From: Bacillus sp. FJAT-47783
GTDB lineage: Bacteria; Bacillota; Bacilli; Bacillales; Aeribacillaceae
DNA length: 64,000 bases
Direction: 5' to 3'
Assembly: GCF_022808615.1 (NCBI RefSeq)
Contig: NZ_JAKZKS010000001.1
Span: 372,001-436,000, forward strand
Part shown: one piece after another, positions 37,999-47,683 of the stretch
Position numbering within the stretch: position 1 is the stretch's first letter
Layout of the letters: each line of letters begins with the position of its first letter
Position numbers and translations under genes: made by a program
The notes under the pieces: generated by a model
Seen by the model: the letters and a program-made list of their open reading frames with translations, nothing else
Told to the model about the DNA's origin: nothing
The model's database searches: none

Positions 37999-39105
37999 TT
38001 AGTTCAGAACTTTTTCTTTCACGCCACCAGGGTACACTTTCGCCTCTTCTTCGCCACGAAGGACACGTAACGCACCTTCTGCAAGAGCTTGTAATTCATT
38101 TTCACCTGGGAATACAACAACGTCTGCAATCCAATCAATATAAGATGAAATTTCTTGTACAAATTCTTTCCCGTAAGCAAGTCCACCTGTTAAGACAATT
38201 GCATCTACTTGACCTTTTAAAACGGCACTTGCAGAACCGATTTCTTTCGCAATTTGATAAGCCATTGCATCATAAATCAGTTTAGCCTTTTCATCCCCAT
38301 TTTCAATCATTTTTTCGACGGTAACGGCATCATTTGTTCCTAAATAGCCAACAAGACCACCTTGTCCAACAAGCTTTTTCATAATTTCTTCACGGTAATA
38401 TTGACCAGAGAAGCACATTTCAACTAATGAACCTGCCGGAACTGTTCCCGCGCGCTCTGGACTAAAGGGCCCATCTCCGTGCAAGCCGTTATTTACATCA
38501 ATAACACGGCCTTGTTTATGAGCTCCAACCGTAATACCGCCACCCATATGCGTAATAATTAAATTTATTTCTTCGTATTTTTTGTTAAATTTAGCTGCTA
38601 CTTTACGGGCAACAGCTTTTTGGTTTAAAGCGTGGAATATACTAACCCGCTCGATTCCTGCAACACCTGATATTTTTGCAACATCCTGCATTTCATCAAC
38701 GACAACCGGGTCAACAATATAAGAAGGAATATTTAACCCTGTTGCGATTTCATACGCTAAAATTCCACCAAGATTTGAAGCATGTTGACCAGCGAAGCCC
38801 GCACGTAAATCTTCAAGCATTTGGTCGTTTACTTCATATGTCCCACCTTCAATTGGACGCAACAATCCACCTCTACCACAAACTGCACTCAGTTTTGAAA
38901 TATTGATTCCCTCTTCATCTAATGTTTCTAAAATCATTTGCTTACGAAACTCATACTGATCAATGATCGAAGCAAATGAATTGATTTTATCAGCATCATG
39001 ACGGATCGTCTTTTCAAAAATAGAACGTTCTCCATCAAATACACCTATTTTTGTTGAGGTTGACCCAGGGTTGATGACAAGAATTCTAAATGCTTTTTCT
39101 TGCAC
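37999..39105 (-). CDS. buk: Butyrate kinase (branched-chain acyl kinase)
   Basis: Acetokinase-family enzyme that makes ATP from acyl phosphate, releasing isobutyrate, isovalerate or 2-methylbutyrate. Start GTG 39105 is seven bases after GGAGGT and gives 368 residues; a longer frame from 39132 has no ribosome site. Family motifs: [16 protein letters not shown] at the N-terminus, [11 protein letters not shown] and the C-terminal VLTGGLAYG. Together with ptb it offers substrate-level phosphorylation from the acyl-CoA made by the Bkd complex. Confidence 0.94.
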   Translation of the reverse strand: MQEKAFRILVINPGSTSTKIGVFDGERSIFEKTIRHDADKINSFASIIDQYEFRKQMILETLDEEGINISKLSAVCGRGGLLRPIEGGTYEVNDQMLEDLRAGFAGQHASNLGGILAYEIATGLNIPSYIVDPVVVDEMQDVAKISGVAGIERVSIFHALNQKAVARKVAAKFNKKYEEINLIITHMGGGITVGAHKQGRVIDVNNGLHGDGPFSPERAGTVPAGSLVEMCFSGQYYREEIMKKLVGQGGLVGYLGTNDAVTVEKMIENGDEKAKLIYDAMAYQIAKEIGSASAVLKGQVDAIVLTGGLAYGKEFVQEISSYIDWIADVVVFPGENELQALAEGALRVLRGEEEAKVYPGGVKEKVLN

Positions 39106-39183
39106 TGTGATGACCTCCGTTTTTTTATACATGTTTTGAAGTAGTAACTTAAAAAAAGCGTTACTACTTCTTAATCAAAGTAA

Positions 39184-40287
39184 TTATCGTGTGCGACGAC
39201 GGCTTAAAATACTTTGGCCGTTTTGTAAAAATTGGCTGCGAGATTGACGCATTTTTTCAATACGCTCTTCCGCAAGACGGTCTGCTGCAACGTAAGATGG
39301 AATATTGTCCCGCTTAGAAATCTCAAATACTTTTTCAATGGTGTTGTAAATTTGCTCAACACGTTTCATCGCGCGTTCACGATTGTAACCATATAACTCA
39401 TCAGCTACATTAATAACCCCACCTGCATTGATGACATAGTCTGGTGCATAAACAATACCCATTTCAGAAATGATGTCACCATGTTTCGCTTCACGAAGCT
39501 GGTTGTTTGCAGCACCTGCGATTACTTTTGCTTTTATTTGAGGAATTGTCTCATCGTTAATAATTCCACCAAGCGCACATGGAGCAAAGATATCACAGTC
39601 TACACTGTAAATGTCGTTAATGTCAACGGCTTTGGCACCGAATTCTTCAACAACGCGTTGAACCGCTTCTTTATTAATATCTGTAACAATTAATTGTGCT
39701 CCCTCTTCATGTAAGTGGCGGCATAAATTGTAAGCTACGTTCCCTACACCTTGAACTGCAATCACTTTTCCTTCTAAAGAATCTGTACCAAATGCTTCTT
39801 TAGCAGCTGCTTTCATTCCACGATAAACACCGTAAGCAGTTACTGGAGATGGGTTACCAGAAGAACCGAATGCAGGTGAAATACCTGTTACGTAATCTGT
39901 TTCTTCATAGATTAAATCCATATCAGCAACAGTTGTACCTACATCTTCTGCTGTAATGTAACGACCATTTAACCCTTGAATGAAGCGACCAAATGCACGG
40001 AACATTTCTTCGTTTTTATCTTTTCGAGGATCTCCGATAATAACTGTCTTACCTCCACCAAGGTTTAATCCCGCAGCAGCATTTTTGTACGTCATACCAC
40101 GAGCTAAACGAAGTGCGTCCTCAATTGCCGCTTCTTCAGAGTCATATGTCCACATACGTGTACCACCGAGAGCTGGCCCAAGTGTTGTATCATGAATCGC
40201 GATAATCGCTTTTAATCCAGATTGTTTATCTTGACAAAATACTAATTGCTCATAATCATAAGTTTCCATATATTTGAAGATTTCCAT
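39184..40287 (-). CDS. bcd: Leucine dehydrogenase (branched-chain amino acid dehydrogenase)
   Basis: NAD-dependent oxidative deaminase of leucine, valine and isoleucine, supplying the 2-oxoacids. Its 367 residues carry the Glu/Leu/Phe/Val dehydrogenase signature [15 protein letters not shown] with the catalytic lysine near residue 80. [20 protein letters not shown] is the NAD-binding fold, and NNQLRE and [14 protein letters not shown] lie in the C-terminal part. It sits between ptb and buk as in B. subtilis (yqiT). Confidence 0.95.
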   Translation of the reverse strand: MEIFKYMETYDYEQLVFCQDKQSGLKAIIAIHDTTLGPALGGTRMWTYDSEEAAIEDALRLARGMTYKNAAAGLNLGGGKTVIIGDPRKDKNEEMFRAFGRFIQGLNGRYITAEDVGTTVADMDLIYEETDYVTGISPAFGSSGNPSPVTAYGVYRGMKAAAKEAFGTDSLEGKVIAVQGVGNVAYNLCRHLHEEGAQLIVTDINKEAVQRVVEEFGAKAVDINDIYSVDCDIFAPCALGGIINDETIPQIKAKVIAGAANNQLREAKHGDIISEMGIVYAPDYVINAGGVINVADELYGYNRERAMKRVEQIYNTIEKVFEISKRDNIPSYVAADRLAEERIEKMRQSRSQFLQNGQSILSRRRTR

Positions 40288-40305
40288 GTTTCGTTCCCCC
40301 TAAAG

Positions 40306-41199
40306 TTATTTTGCTGAACAAATGGCAAGTGCTAATGAATACAATTTACTTTCTGCTGAATCAGCTCGGCTCGTTAAGACAATAGGCGCTTTAGCTCCAG
40401 CAATAACGGCGCCGACTTTTGCTTTTGCAAAATAAATTAATGATTTATACAAAATATTCCCCGCTTCAATAACAGGAACTAAAAGGATATCCGCATCACC
40501 AGCTACTTCGCTCGTAATCCCTTTATGTTCTGCTGCTTTTATAGATACTGCATTATCAAGTGCTAGAGGACCATCAATAATACAATTTTTAATTTGCCCT
40601 CTCGCATTCATTTGTGCAAGTGCGGCTGCATCTAATGTTGCTTGCATAGCAGGATTCACCGTTTCCACAGCAGCGATTGGTGCAACTTTTGGTGTATCAA
40701 TCCCGATGGAAGTAGCAATATCAACCGCATTGCTTACAATTTGTGCTTTTTGTTGTAAATCAGGTGCAATATTCATTGCCGCATCTGTTACGATGATAAA
40801 CCTGTCATAGTCAGGCACTTCAAACACGGCAACATGTGATAGTACATTCCCAGTACGTAGCCCATGTTCTTTGTTTAAAACTGCTTTTAAAATAGTTGCT
40901 GTCGGTACATTCCCTTTCATTACAACATCTGCATCTTTTTGTTGAACAGCCTTTACAGCTTGTTGGGCAGACATTTCTTTGGAGGTTGTATGAACAACTG
41001 TCACACCTTCTTCTTGTACACCTTTTGCTTTTAATAAATGATGAATTTTTTCTTCATCTCCAAAAAGTAAGAAATTTGCTATTTGCCTTTCACGTGCAGC
41101 TTTAACTGCTTCAATTACTTCTTCATCTTCTGCTTGAGCAACTGCTACAGTTTTGCCTTCTAATTGGGCTGCTTTTGTAAGCAAATCATCTAACTTCAT
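40306..41199 (-). CDS. ptb: Phosphate butyryltransferase (branched-chain acyl)
   Basis: Transfers acyl from CoA to phosphate, the step before butyrate kinase. The 297-residue protein belongs to the phosphotransacetylase family, with the conserved DAAMNIAPDLQQKAQIVSNAV region and the KGITSEVAGDADILLVPVIEAGN segment. It is the first gene of the operon, about 60 bases downstream of a consensus sigma-54 promoter. Confidence 0.93.
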   Translation of the reverse strand: MKLDDLLTKAAQLEGKTVAVAQAEDEEVIEAVKAARERQIANFLLFGDEEKIHHLLKAKGVQEEGVTVVHTTSKEMSAQQAVKAVQQKDADVVMKGNVPTATILKAVLNKEHGLRTGNVLSHVAVFEVPDYDRFIIVTDAAMNIAPDLQQKAQIVSNAVDIATSIGIDTPKVAPIAAVETVNPAMQATLDAAALAQMNARGQIKNCIIDGPLALDNAVSIKAAEHKGITSEVAGDADILLVPVIEAGNILYKSLIYFAKAKVGAVIAGAKAPIVLTSRADSAESKLYSLALAICSAK

Positions 41200-41261
41200 T
41201 AATGCCTCAACCCTTCCGAAGTTTAGTTAGCATCCCCTTTGTTAGCACCCGTTAATATAAT

Positions 41262-41279
41262 TAGCAAGAATCGTGCCAA
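41262..41279 (-). promoter_or_regulatory. Sigma-54 (-24/-12) promoter of the ptb-bkd operon
   Basis: On the minus strand TTGGCACGATTCTTGCTA, a full match to TGGCAC-N5-TTGCW with invariant GG and GC in correct spacing. BkdR, a sigma-54 activator, is encoded just upstream. Confidence 0.92.
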
Positions 41280-41323
41280 CTTCACCGTTGTTGAAAACGC
41301 TTTATTCGACAATATTTTTATAC

Positions 41324-41356
41324 TGCAAATTATTGCACTATACGCAAACTATTGCA
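41324..41356 (-). promoter_or_regulatory. Tandem dyads, probable BkdR enhancer sites
   Basis: TGCAA-atta-TTGCA at 41324-41337 and CGCAA-acta-TTGCA at 41343-41356 are near-identical dyads, 19 bases apart start to start. They lie about 50-80 bases upstream of the -24 element. The second reaches into the 3' end of bkdR. Position and tandem nature fit upstream activating sequences; binding by BkdR is inferred. Confidence 0.6.
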
Positions 41357-43421
41357 TGTCATTTTTTGCAAGATTAAATTTTTCTATTTTATAATATAAA
41401 TTCCGGATTGAAATCCCTAATTGTTGTGCAGTTTTTGTTCGATTATAACCATTTTCTTCAAGAGCATTTCGAATGACATCGGATTCAAATTGATCTACAA
41501 GGTCAGATAAACGAGCAGTATTAGTATTGACAAAATGATTTATTTTCTTCATATTATTTTGTTCTAGCTCTAGCTCTAACTGTGGCAAGTGGTGCTTTTG
41601 AATAATCGTTTCATTATGGTTCATGAAAATAATGGCACGTCCTAATATGTTTTCTAGTTCTCGAACATTGCCAGGCCATTGATATCGAAAAAATACATTT
41701 AATGCTTCCTCACTTATCCGTTCTACATTTCGTCCATAGTCTTGATTAATTTTCCGAATTAAATACCCACACAATGCCGGAATATCAACTTTTCGAAGTC
41801 GTAATGGCGGAATAGAAATAGGATAACGATTGAGACGGTAATACAAATCTTCACGAAAACTACCATCAGCCATTGCCTTCTCTAAATTAACGTTCGTCGC
41901 CGCAATAATTCGAACATTGACAGGTATTGCTTTTGTCCCGCCAACTCGAACAATTTCTCTCTCTTGCAGCACTCTAAGTAGTTTCGCTTGCATATGAGCG
42001 GATAATTCGCCAATTTCATCTAAAAAAATACTCCCATTATTCGCCTCTTCAAAATACCCTCTTTTTCCGCCACGTTTTGCACCGGAAAAAGCACCTTCTT
42101 CATAACCGAACAATTCACTTTCAAGTAATGATTCTGAGATTGCAGCACAATTGACACGAATAAATTTATTAAACCTACGATCACTTGCATTATGTATGGC
42201 GTGAGCAAAAAGTTCTTTTCCTGTACCTGATTCCCCGCGCAATAATATAGTGGCAGGTGTTTTGGCTCCAAGTTTTGCTTGATCAATCGCCACTTTCATT
42301 TCTTCACTTTCCCCGATAATATCGTTAAATGAATATTTCGCTTCAAGCGTCCGAATGATCTGCCTAGCTCGATTCAATTCATTCGTTAATGTTTGTATTT
42401 CAGAAACATCGTGTATAACTCCGACACTCCCTTTTAACTTTCCATCGACAATAATTGGAGCAACATTTACGATAACATCCTTTTTATTCGGCCCAACCTT
42501 TAACCGAGCTCCTCTGAAGGGTCGTCTCGTTTTTAATACTTTCATATGCATACTTTCCCCTTCTGAAATGTCAATTTCAGCTGGTTTTCCAATAACCTCT
42601 TCTTCTGTCAATCCTGTCATTCTCGTATAGGCCCGATTAATGAGAATTCCACGACCTTCTTCATCTACTACCGAGATAGCTTCTTCAGACGATTGAATCG
42701 TCGCTTCTAACATCGTTTGAATTTCTTTTAAGTTAGTAATTTCTTCTGCCAATTGCTCTACTTCTGTAATATCCTTAAAGATCGATAATGCACCGTGCAA
42801 CTCTCCTTTTTCATCCATGATTGGAATTCGAGTTGTAACGATTGACACACCATTATCCAATAAAAGCTGCTGGTTCACTTCGATATTTCTAGTGGTTAGT
42901 ACATTGGGTAACCCGCTTTTTGGCATAATTTCTTGAATTGACTTTCCAAACACTTCTGACCGCTTCATTCCAGTTACTTTTTCAGCAGTTTTATTAAATA
43001 AGAAAATACATCCTTCCACATCGATGCCTATCATCCCGTCATTTGTTGAATTAAAGATGGTCTCTTGTACGTATGTTTTATGTTCAAGCGTTTCAATTAG
43101 AGATTCTTTTTCTTCTATCAGTTGCGATAAAATCATAGCAATAGAACCAGGAATAACGATTAAATTGTCACTCCGAACAGTTATCAATTCTTTCGCTAAC
43201 TCATCATCCCCCGTTGCTTCCATGACGATATCAATTTGATCAGAAAGTATCGGCTTCCATTCTGTACTAGTTAAAATCCCTAATGACCGGGCTAAATCCA
43301 TCCCTGGGGCTTGAGGGTTTTTGTCCACAACTGCAACGATTTGCAACATTTGCGTTCGATGAAGTTTTTTTATTAACGTCATGCCCCCTTTTCCTGCACC
43401 AATTAACATCACTTTTTGCAT
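41349..43421 (-). CDS. bkdR: Sigma-54-dependent transcriptional activator BkdR
   Basis: Turns on the bkd operon in response to branched-chain amino acids. The 690-residue protein has an N-terminal Rossmann-like segment ([14 protein letters not shown]), two PAS domains near residues 115-220 and 235-350 ([32 protein letters not shown]) and an AAA+ domain with Walker A GESGTGKE. It ends in a Fis-type helix-turn-helix ([20 protein letters not shown]). The sigma-54-contact loop reads GAFSGA rather than the canonical GAFTGA. Its own promoter is sigma-A-like (TTGTCA-17-TATGAT, 43480-43508). Confidence 0.95.
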   Translation of the reverse strand: MQKVMLIGAGKGGMTLIKKLHRTQMLQIVAVVDKNPQAPGMDLARSLGILTSTEWKPILSDQIDIVMEATGDDELAKELITVRSDNLIVIPGSIAMILSQLIEEKESLIETLEHKTYVQETIFNSTNDGMIGIDVEGCIFLFNKTAEKVTGMKRSEVFGKSIQEIMPKSGLPNVLTTRNIEVNQQLLLDNGVSIVTTRIPIMDEKGELHGALSIFKDITEVEQLAEEITNLKEIQTMLEATIQSSEEAISVVDEEGRGILINRAYTRMTGLTEEEVIGKPAEIDISEGESMHMKVLKTRRPFRGARLKVGPNKKDVIVNVAPIIVDGKLKGSVGVIHDVSEIQTLTNELNRARQIIRTLEAKYSFNDIIGESEEMKVAIDQAKLGAKTPATILLRGESGTGKELFAHAIHNASDRRFNKFIRVNCAAISESLLESELFGYEEGAFSGAKRGGKRGYFEEANNGSIFLDEIGELSAHMQAKLLRVLQEREIVRVGGTKAIPVNVRIIAATNVNLEKAMADGSFREDLYYRLNRYPISIPPLRLRKVDIPALCGYLIRKINQDYGRNVERISEEALNVFFRYQWPGNVRELENILGRAIIFMNHNETIIQKHHLPQLELELEQNNMKKINHFVNTNTARLSDLVDQFESDVIRNALEENGYNRTKTAQQLGISIRNLYYKIEKFNLAKNDMQ

Positions 43422-43479
43422 AAAAATCCCCCTTATCTAAAGCCGTTCATCTGTTAATGAAATTTTTTGCATTACTAAT

Positions 43480-43508
43480 ATCATATCCATGTTTCCCGGG
43501 GTTGACAA
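43480..43508 (-). promoter_or_regulatory. bkdR promoter
   Basis: On the minus strand TTGTCA (43503-43508), 17 bases and TATGAT (43480-43485). The same bases read on the plus strand give TTGACA (43502-43507), a possible -35 for yqzF, but with a poor -10. Confidence 0.6.
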
Positions 43509-43529
43509 ATAATAAAAACAAGATGAAAA

Positions 43530-43569
43530 TTAAGAAAAGTGCAAGCGCCTTGATTTGTTTCAGGCAAAA
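43530..43569 (+). repeat. Bacillaceae intergenic repeat, partial copy
   Basis: TTAAGAAAAGTGCAAGCGCC, then diverging after about 40 bases. It matches only the 5' end of the repeat at 32923, 44649 and 58034. Confidence 0.5.
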
Positions 43570-43605
43570 TGTTTTCTTGATTTATGTATGAAGGGATTTA
43601 CAATC

Positions 43606-43845
43606 ATGACAAGAATGATCGCTCTTTTAATTATGGTTATACCTGGAATTTTCGCTGCATATGGCATTAAATTAATGCGGGATATGGTATTCGGTGTATT
43701 ACACCCACCTTTCCCATTTCTAGGCTTACAGTTTTTAGTTGGCCTTCTTTTATTCGTTTTAGGTTTAACGTTTATTGCGGGATTTATTTTTCACCGAGAC
43801 CGAAAAAGAAATAAAGTACAAGCTCGTTTTAAGAAAAAAAACTAG
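43606..43845 (+). CDS. yqzF: DUF2627 small membrane protein (YqzF)
   Basis: Start ATG 43606 follows GAAGGGA and gives 79 residues (MTRMIALLIMVIPGI). Two hydrophobic segments (about 3-20 and 44-66) flank GIKLMRDMVFGVLHPP; the C-terminus is basic (HRDRKRNKVQARFKKK). This is the pattern of B. subtilis YqzF, found in the same bkdR-yqiK interval. The function is unknown. The longer frame to 43555 runs into repeat sequence and is not used. Confidence 0.85.
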   Translation: MTRMIALLIMVIPGIFAAYGIKLMRDMVFGVLHPPFPFLGLQFLVGLLLFVLGLTFIAGFIFHRDRKRNKVQARFKKKN

Positions 43846-43866
43846 CCTAAACATCGGCTAGTTTTT
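43833..43866. terminator. Bidirectional terminator, yqzF / glpQ-like gene
   Basis: AACTAGCC / GGCTAGTT stem with A8 before and T5 after, overlapping the yqzF stop. Confidence 0.85.
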
Positions 43867-43873
43867 CGACGAT

Positions 43874-43901
43874 CGTAGCCATTTGATTGGCTACTTTTTT
43901 T
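43874..43901 (+). terminator. Second tandem terminator behind yqzF
   Basis: GTAGCC / GGCTAC stem followed by TTTTTTT. It touches the 3' end of the convergent glpQ-like gene. Confidence 0.75.
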
Positions 43902-44631
43902 AGTTGACAGACTTTTTTTGAATCGCTTTTTCTGGAAAGTCTGTAATAATTGCTTCAACCTCTAAACGAAAGAACCTCTCTATATCTTTCATTTTATTCA
44001 CTGTATACGGTCTAATTGGCACATTATGTTTCTTTGCTTCTTTAATCACTAATTCATTTTTAAGTGACCGGTAATGTGGATGAAGGCCATTTACACCAAT
44101 TTTCTTACAATAATCCCACGGCTCATATAACCATTCACTATAAAGAATAGCTGTTTCAATGTCCTTTGCGATGCGGTGAAGACGGACTAAACTATAATGG
44201 TTAAACGATGAAAGGATAACGCGATCTTCAAGTCGGAATTGTTTGACCATATCGACGACCTTTTCTTCTAATTGAAAATAATCAATCACACTGTTTTTTA
44301 ATTCAATATTGAGGAAAAAGGGCTGTCTTTTTTTTGCCCAACTTAAAACTTCTTCTAATTTAGGTATTGGGCATCTACCTAAAAATTGTGTAAAGGTGTA
44401 TGAAGCGTCTACATGTTGAATTTCACGATATGTATAATCTTTCACCCAACCTGTTGCATTCGTCGTTCGATCCAATGTTTCATCATGAATGACAACAAGT
44501 ACGCCATCTTTCGTCATTTGAACATCCAACTCAATGCCATTAGCACCTTGTAAATATGCCGCTTCAAATGCGAGCATCGTATTTTCCGGATATTGTTTAC
44601 TTGCACCTCGATGGGCAAAAATTTTTGTCAT
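43900..44631 (-). CDS. yqiK: Glycerophosphodiester phosphodiesterase (YqiK)
   Basis: GDPD-family TIM-barrel enzyme that hydrolyses glycerophosphodiesters to glycerol-3-phosphate and an alcohol. Start ATG 44631 follows AAAGGATG and gives 243 residues, the length of B. subtilis YqiK; a longer frame would run into a repeat. The catalytic residues show in HRGASKQYPENT, GIELDVQMTKDG and VIHDETLDRTT. There is no signal peptide, so it acts in the cytosol, unlike secreted GlpQ. Confidence 0.9.
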   Translation of the reverse strand: MTKIFAHRGASKQYPENTMLAFEAAYLQGANGIELDVQMTKDGVLVVIHDETLDRTTNATGWVKDYTYREIQHVDASYTFTQFLGRCPIPKLEEVLSWAKKRQPFFLNIELKNSVIDYFQLEEKVVDMVKQFRLEDRVILSSFNHYSLVRLHRIAKDIETAILYSEWLYEPWDYCKKIGVNGLHPHYRSLKNELVIKEAKKHNVPIRPYTVNKMKDIERFFRLEVEAIITDFPEKAIQKKSVN

Positions 44632-44648
44632 TTTAAGCCATCCTTTCA

Positions 44649-44768
44649 TAAGAAAAGCGTAAGCTCCTTGGTCAGCCTCAGACAAAAATATTCTTACGAC
44701 GAAAAGGAGCTCTTTACCTTTACGACGTCACGTTTCTGATTCAAGAAGCTAGGTGCTGGAGCTGGACA
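44649..44768 (+). repeat. Bacillaceae intergenic repeat, copy 2
   Basis: TAAGAAAAGCGTAAGCTCC ... GGTGCTGGAGCTGGACA, 120 bases, immediately upstream of the yqiK ribosome site. It has AAGCTCC / GGAGC complementarity inside (hairpin-forming). Confidence 0.7.
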
Positions 44769-44828
44769 TAGGAGACTTTACATTAATTACTGAAAGCTTT
44801 TTCAAATGATAATTTTTGATATCATAAC

Positions 44829-44863
44829 AAAACCCAATAAATTTGATTAAACTTATTGGGCTT
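44829..44863 (-). terminator. spo0A terminator
   Basis: CCCAATAA / TTATTGGG stem followed on the minus strand by GTTTTGTT. Confidence 0.8.
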
Positions 44864-44919
44864 TAACGATCATAGCGACTATTTAATTAAATGTTAAAAC
44901 CGATTTATTCCTAACCCTT

Positions 44920-45702
44920 TCAAGAAGCTTTATGTTCGAGACGCAATTTATCTGCAACCATCGCAATAAATTCTGAATTTGTCGGTTTTGCTTTTGACAT
45001 GCTTACCGTGTAGCCAAACAAGTTTGATATGGACTCAATATTCCCTCGGCTCCAGGCAACTTCAATCGCATGACGAATCGCACGCTCAACTCTTGATGCG
45101 GTTGTGTTGTATTTTTTGGCAATATCTGGATATAACACTTTCGTAATTGACCCTAATAATTCAATGTCTTTATATACCATCGAAATCGCTTCACGTAAGT
45201 ATTGATATCCTTTAATATGGGCAGGTACACCAATTTCGTGAATAATGCTTGTAATCATGGCGTCTAAGTTTGCCGTTTTTTCCTCAGGCTGCGATAACTG
45301 TTTTGATCGATTCATAATAGGCGAAGCTTTTCCACTTACTTGACGAATATGATTTGCTAAACTTTCCATATCGAATGGCTTTAAAATAAAGTAAGCAGCC
45401 CCCAAGTCGACCGCTTTCTTCGTCACATCTTCCTGACCAAAAGCGGTTAACATGATCACATTTAATTTGTTTGGAATATCCAGTTCCCGCATTTTTTCTA
45501 ACACTGCAAGACCATCTAAATGGGGCATAATAATATCTAACAATAATACATCTGGTTTTTTCTCAGGAAGTAATTTTAAACAGTCTTGTCCGTTGTGGGC
45601 AACACCTACAACTTCCATGTCATCAAGGCTTGATAAATATTCTTCTAAAAGGGCCACAAGCTCTTTGTTATCATCAACAATACAAACCTTAATTTTTTTC
45701 AC
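44920..45702 (-). CDS. spo0A: Stage 0 sporulation response regulator Spo0A
   Basis: Master regulator of entry into sporulation. It starts with GTG 45702 behind GGGGAGGAT and has 260 residues. The receiver domain has the acidic pocket Asp10-Asp11, the phosphorylation site Asp56 (VLLLDIIMP) and Lys108 (FILKPF). A variable linker follows. The C-terminal DNA-binding domain is almost invariant ([20 protein letters not shown], recognition helix [18 protein letters not shown]). Spo0A boxes stand in its own upstream region, implying autoregulation. Gene order spo0A-spoIVB-recN-ahrC is conserved in bacilli. Confidence 0.98.
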   Translation of the reverse strand: MKKIKVCIVDDNKELVALLEEYLSSLDDMEVVGVAHNGQDCLKLLPEKKPDVLLLDIIMPHLDGLAVLEKMRELDIPNKLNVIMLTAFGQEDVTKKAVDLGAAYFILKPFDMESLANHIRQVSGKASPIMNRSKQLSQPEEKTANLDAMITSIIHEIGVPAHIKGYQYLREAISMVYKDIELLGSITKVLYPDIAKKYNTTASRVERAIRHAIEVAWSRGNIESISNLFGYTVSMSKAKPTNSEFIAMVADKLRLEHKAS

Positions 45703-45763
45703 ACTTTATCCTCCCCATGTTCATTTCCATTATCATACGCGATTTATTAGTCTAACAGTTGTT

Positions 45764-45901
45764 TTCGACAATTCTCCAAAGATTCCTCTTTATTTTTGAA
45801 AAAAACTAAAGATTTTCATTTATCTCCATTTTTCTCTATTTTTCTTATGTATTCGACGTGTACTTGTTATATTGTAAAAGAAAGTTGTTGCTCTTGTCGA
45901 A
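45764..45901 (-). promoter_or_regulatory. spo0A control region with Spo0A boxes
   Basis: Perfect TTGTCGAA boxes lie at 45764-45771 (minus strand) and 45894-45901 (plus strand), and a 6/7 match CGTCGAA at 45851-45857 (minus strand). AAGAGGAAT followed about 14 bases later by GTCGAAAA could be a sigma-H promoter whose -10 overlaps the proximal box, as known for B. subtilis spo0A. The promoter reading is tentative. Confidence 0.5.
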
Positions 45902-45978
45902 AAATCTTTATTTTCATTTTACCGAACAAAGGAACAGAAATAAAGTGAAACTTCTATTAAATAATCACTCCCCATAAG

Positions 45979-46007
45979 AAAAGCGAGCATGTTTTAGCTC
46001 GCTTTTT
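45979..46007. terminator. spoIVB terminator
   Basis: AAAAGCGAGC / GCTCGCTTTT stem; the distal arm is formed by the last spoIVB codons. Confidence 0.75.
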
Positions 46008-47283
46008 GTTGATCGTTATATATATCCACTCCAGCATCTTGGAGCATCCACTCAATGTGAACACCGTATCCTGAAGTTGGATCATTTACAAAAACATGAG
46101 TGACAGCACCAATTATTTTTCCTTCTTGAATTATAGGACTTCCACTCATTCCTTGAACAATGCCCCCAGTTTTTTCAAGCAGTCTTTTGTCGGTTACTTT
46201 AATAACCATTCCTTTTGTAGCTGGAAACTTTTGGTTAACTGTACTTACGACTTCAACATCAAATGTTTCTACTTGATCTTTTTCAACAACTGTTAAGATT
46301 TTCGCTGGTCCTTTTTTTACTTCATGGGATAAAGCAATCGGTAGTGGCTTATCCAAAACACCGTTTTCTAGCCGTTTATTTAATTGACCGAAAATACCAA
46401 AGGGAGTATTTCGAGTAATGCGACCAATAACTTCTGTTCCCTCAGAAAATCGAGCCAGTTTTTCTCCCGGGCTTCCATTACTTCCTTTTTCAATGGACGT
46501 TACCGTTGATTGAACAATTTTCCCTTCATTTACGATAATTGGTTTTTTTGTATCCATATCAGATATAACGTGACCTAAAGCACCGAATTTTTTTGACTTC
46601 GGTTCATAAAATGTCATTGTGCCAATACCAGCAGCTGAATCACGAATATATAGCCCAATCCGATACGAATGATCTTTATCATCCTTTACAGGTGTTAATA
46701 CCGTTTCAATAAGCTCCTCGTTACGTTTTACAACTAAATTTAACGGACTGCCCGTTTTACCTGACTGTTGAATAAAAGGAGTAACATCACTCATTTTTTC
46801 AATTTTTTTCCCATTAATTTTTGTTATAATATCTCCAATTTGAATGCCAGCTGTTTCACCAGGTGACTCTTTTCCAGCTTCTGTTTCAATTTGATGAAAA
46901 CCAACCACTAATACACCTAATGTATTAAGCTTCACGCCGATAGATTGGCCACCAGGTATGACTTTTAAATCGGGAATGACCTTTACAGATACTTTTTTAA
47001 TGGGAAATCCTTTCATATCATAAACAACGTCTCCGCTTCCAATTTTTTGCCCCTTTATTTGTAATTCCGACTCATTTGTTGCGATTTTGAAAGCGTTGCT
47101 TGTTCCATTTACAGAAGCATTTGCAGGTAATGCTTCATTTATTTGAGCTGTTTGTTTTTCAAACACAGTTACATGTTTAGGAATTGATACATATTCTTTT
47201 ACAGTTTTGGAAAAACCTAAACTGATTAACGAAACAAGGAGAATAGCACCTATTATTTTTCTTATTTGTTCACCATTCATCAT
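45994..47283 (-). CDS. spoIVB: SpoIVB serine peptidase
   Basis: Forespore-secreted protease that signals across the inter-membrane space to activate pro-sigma-K processing by cleaving SpoIVFA. Start ATG 47283 follows GAGGAG ([12 protein letters not shown]), giving 429 residues; a GTG eight codons earlier overlaps that site. It has an N-terminal membrane anchor ([15 protein letters not shown]) and a PDZ domain with [16 protein letters not shown]. The S55 protease domain has the catalytic His in [10 protein letters not shown] and Ser in GMSGSPII. A sigma-F or sigma-G promoter is expected but I cannot read one with confidence. Confidence 0.95.
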   Translation of the reverse strand: MMNGEQIRKIIGAILLVSLISLGFSKTVKEYVSIPKHVTVFEKQTAQINEALPANASVNGTSNAFKIATNESELQIKGQKIGSGDVVYDMKGFPIKKVSVKVIPDLKVIPGGQSIGVKLNTLGVLVVGFHQIETEAGKESPGETAGIQIGDIITKINGKKIEKMSDVTPFIQQSGKTGSPLNLVVKRNEELIETVLTPVKDDKDHSYRIGLYIRDSAAGIGTMTFYEPKSKKFGALGHVISDMDTKKPIIVNEGKIVQSTVTSIEKGSNGSPGEKLARFSEGTEVIGRITRNTPFGIFGQLNKRLENGVLDKPLPIALSHEVKKGPAKILTVVEKDQVETFDVEVVSTVNQKFPATKGMVIKVTDKRLLEKTGGIVQGMSGSPIIQEGKIIGAVTHVFVNDPTSGYGVHIEWMLQDAGVDIYNDQQKAS

Positions 47284-47450
47284 TTCACTCTCCTCGCTCC
47301 TATCCACACCATCATGACAAACATTTATATGGCTACATCCATTAATTTTTCCTTGAGCGAGGTCAAATATAACTATAAATAAAAGAAATTGTTTGGTAAT
47401 GAGTTAAGAAAAAAGAATGGCTAAATAGGAAAAATACAACGATTAAAGAT

Positions 47451-47623
47451 GAAAAGTTCAGGGCACCCCAATTGCGACTAACCGCTGCCCACTCTGTTAA
47501 GCAACGTCGCAATGTCGTCATCTGACTCCACGATAAAGATGGTTGTTTTAACTTTCTGGACAGATAGGCTATATTTCTGAGCCGATAGCTCCTAGAGCCT
47601 CCAATAACCAACATGGAACACTT
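47451..47623 (-). other. Unexplained structured intergenic island between recN and spoIVB
   Basis: This stretch is less A/T-rich than the surrounding spacer. On the minus strand its ends can pair (AAGTGTTC with GAACTTTT, 7 of 8). Internal helices include GGGCA-GCG/CGC-TGCCC (47461-47490), TGGTT/AACCA and GAGC/GCTC. An 89-codon open frame covers it (47363-47632), but it lacks a good ribosome site and its product resembles nothing I know. I read it as a possible structured RNA or a decayed gene. Confidence 0.35.
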
Positions 47624-47651
47624 TATCGACATGATATAAATTATATTCTTA

Positions 47652-47683
47652 CAAAAAAATTGAAGCTCTCATTAGAGCTTCAA
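47652..47683 (-). terminator. recN terminator
   Basis: TTGAAGCTCT / AGAGCTTCAA perfect stem with a 4-nt loop, then TTTTTTT on the minus strand. It includes the recN stop codon. Confidence 0.9.

Noticed and set aside
47363-47632. An 89-codon open frame between spoIVB and recN as a protein gene
   Set aside because: No ribosome site, unusual composition and no recognisable family. I report the region as an unexplained structured island instead.
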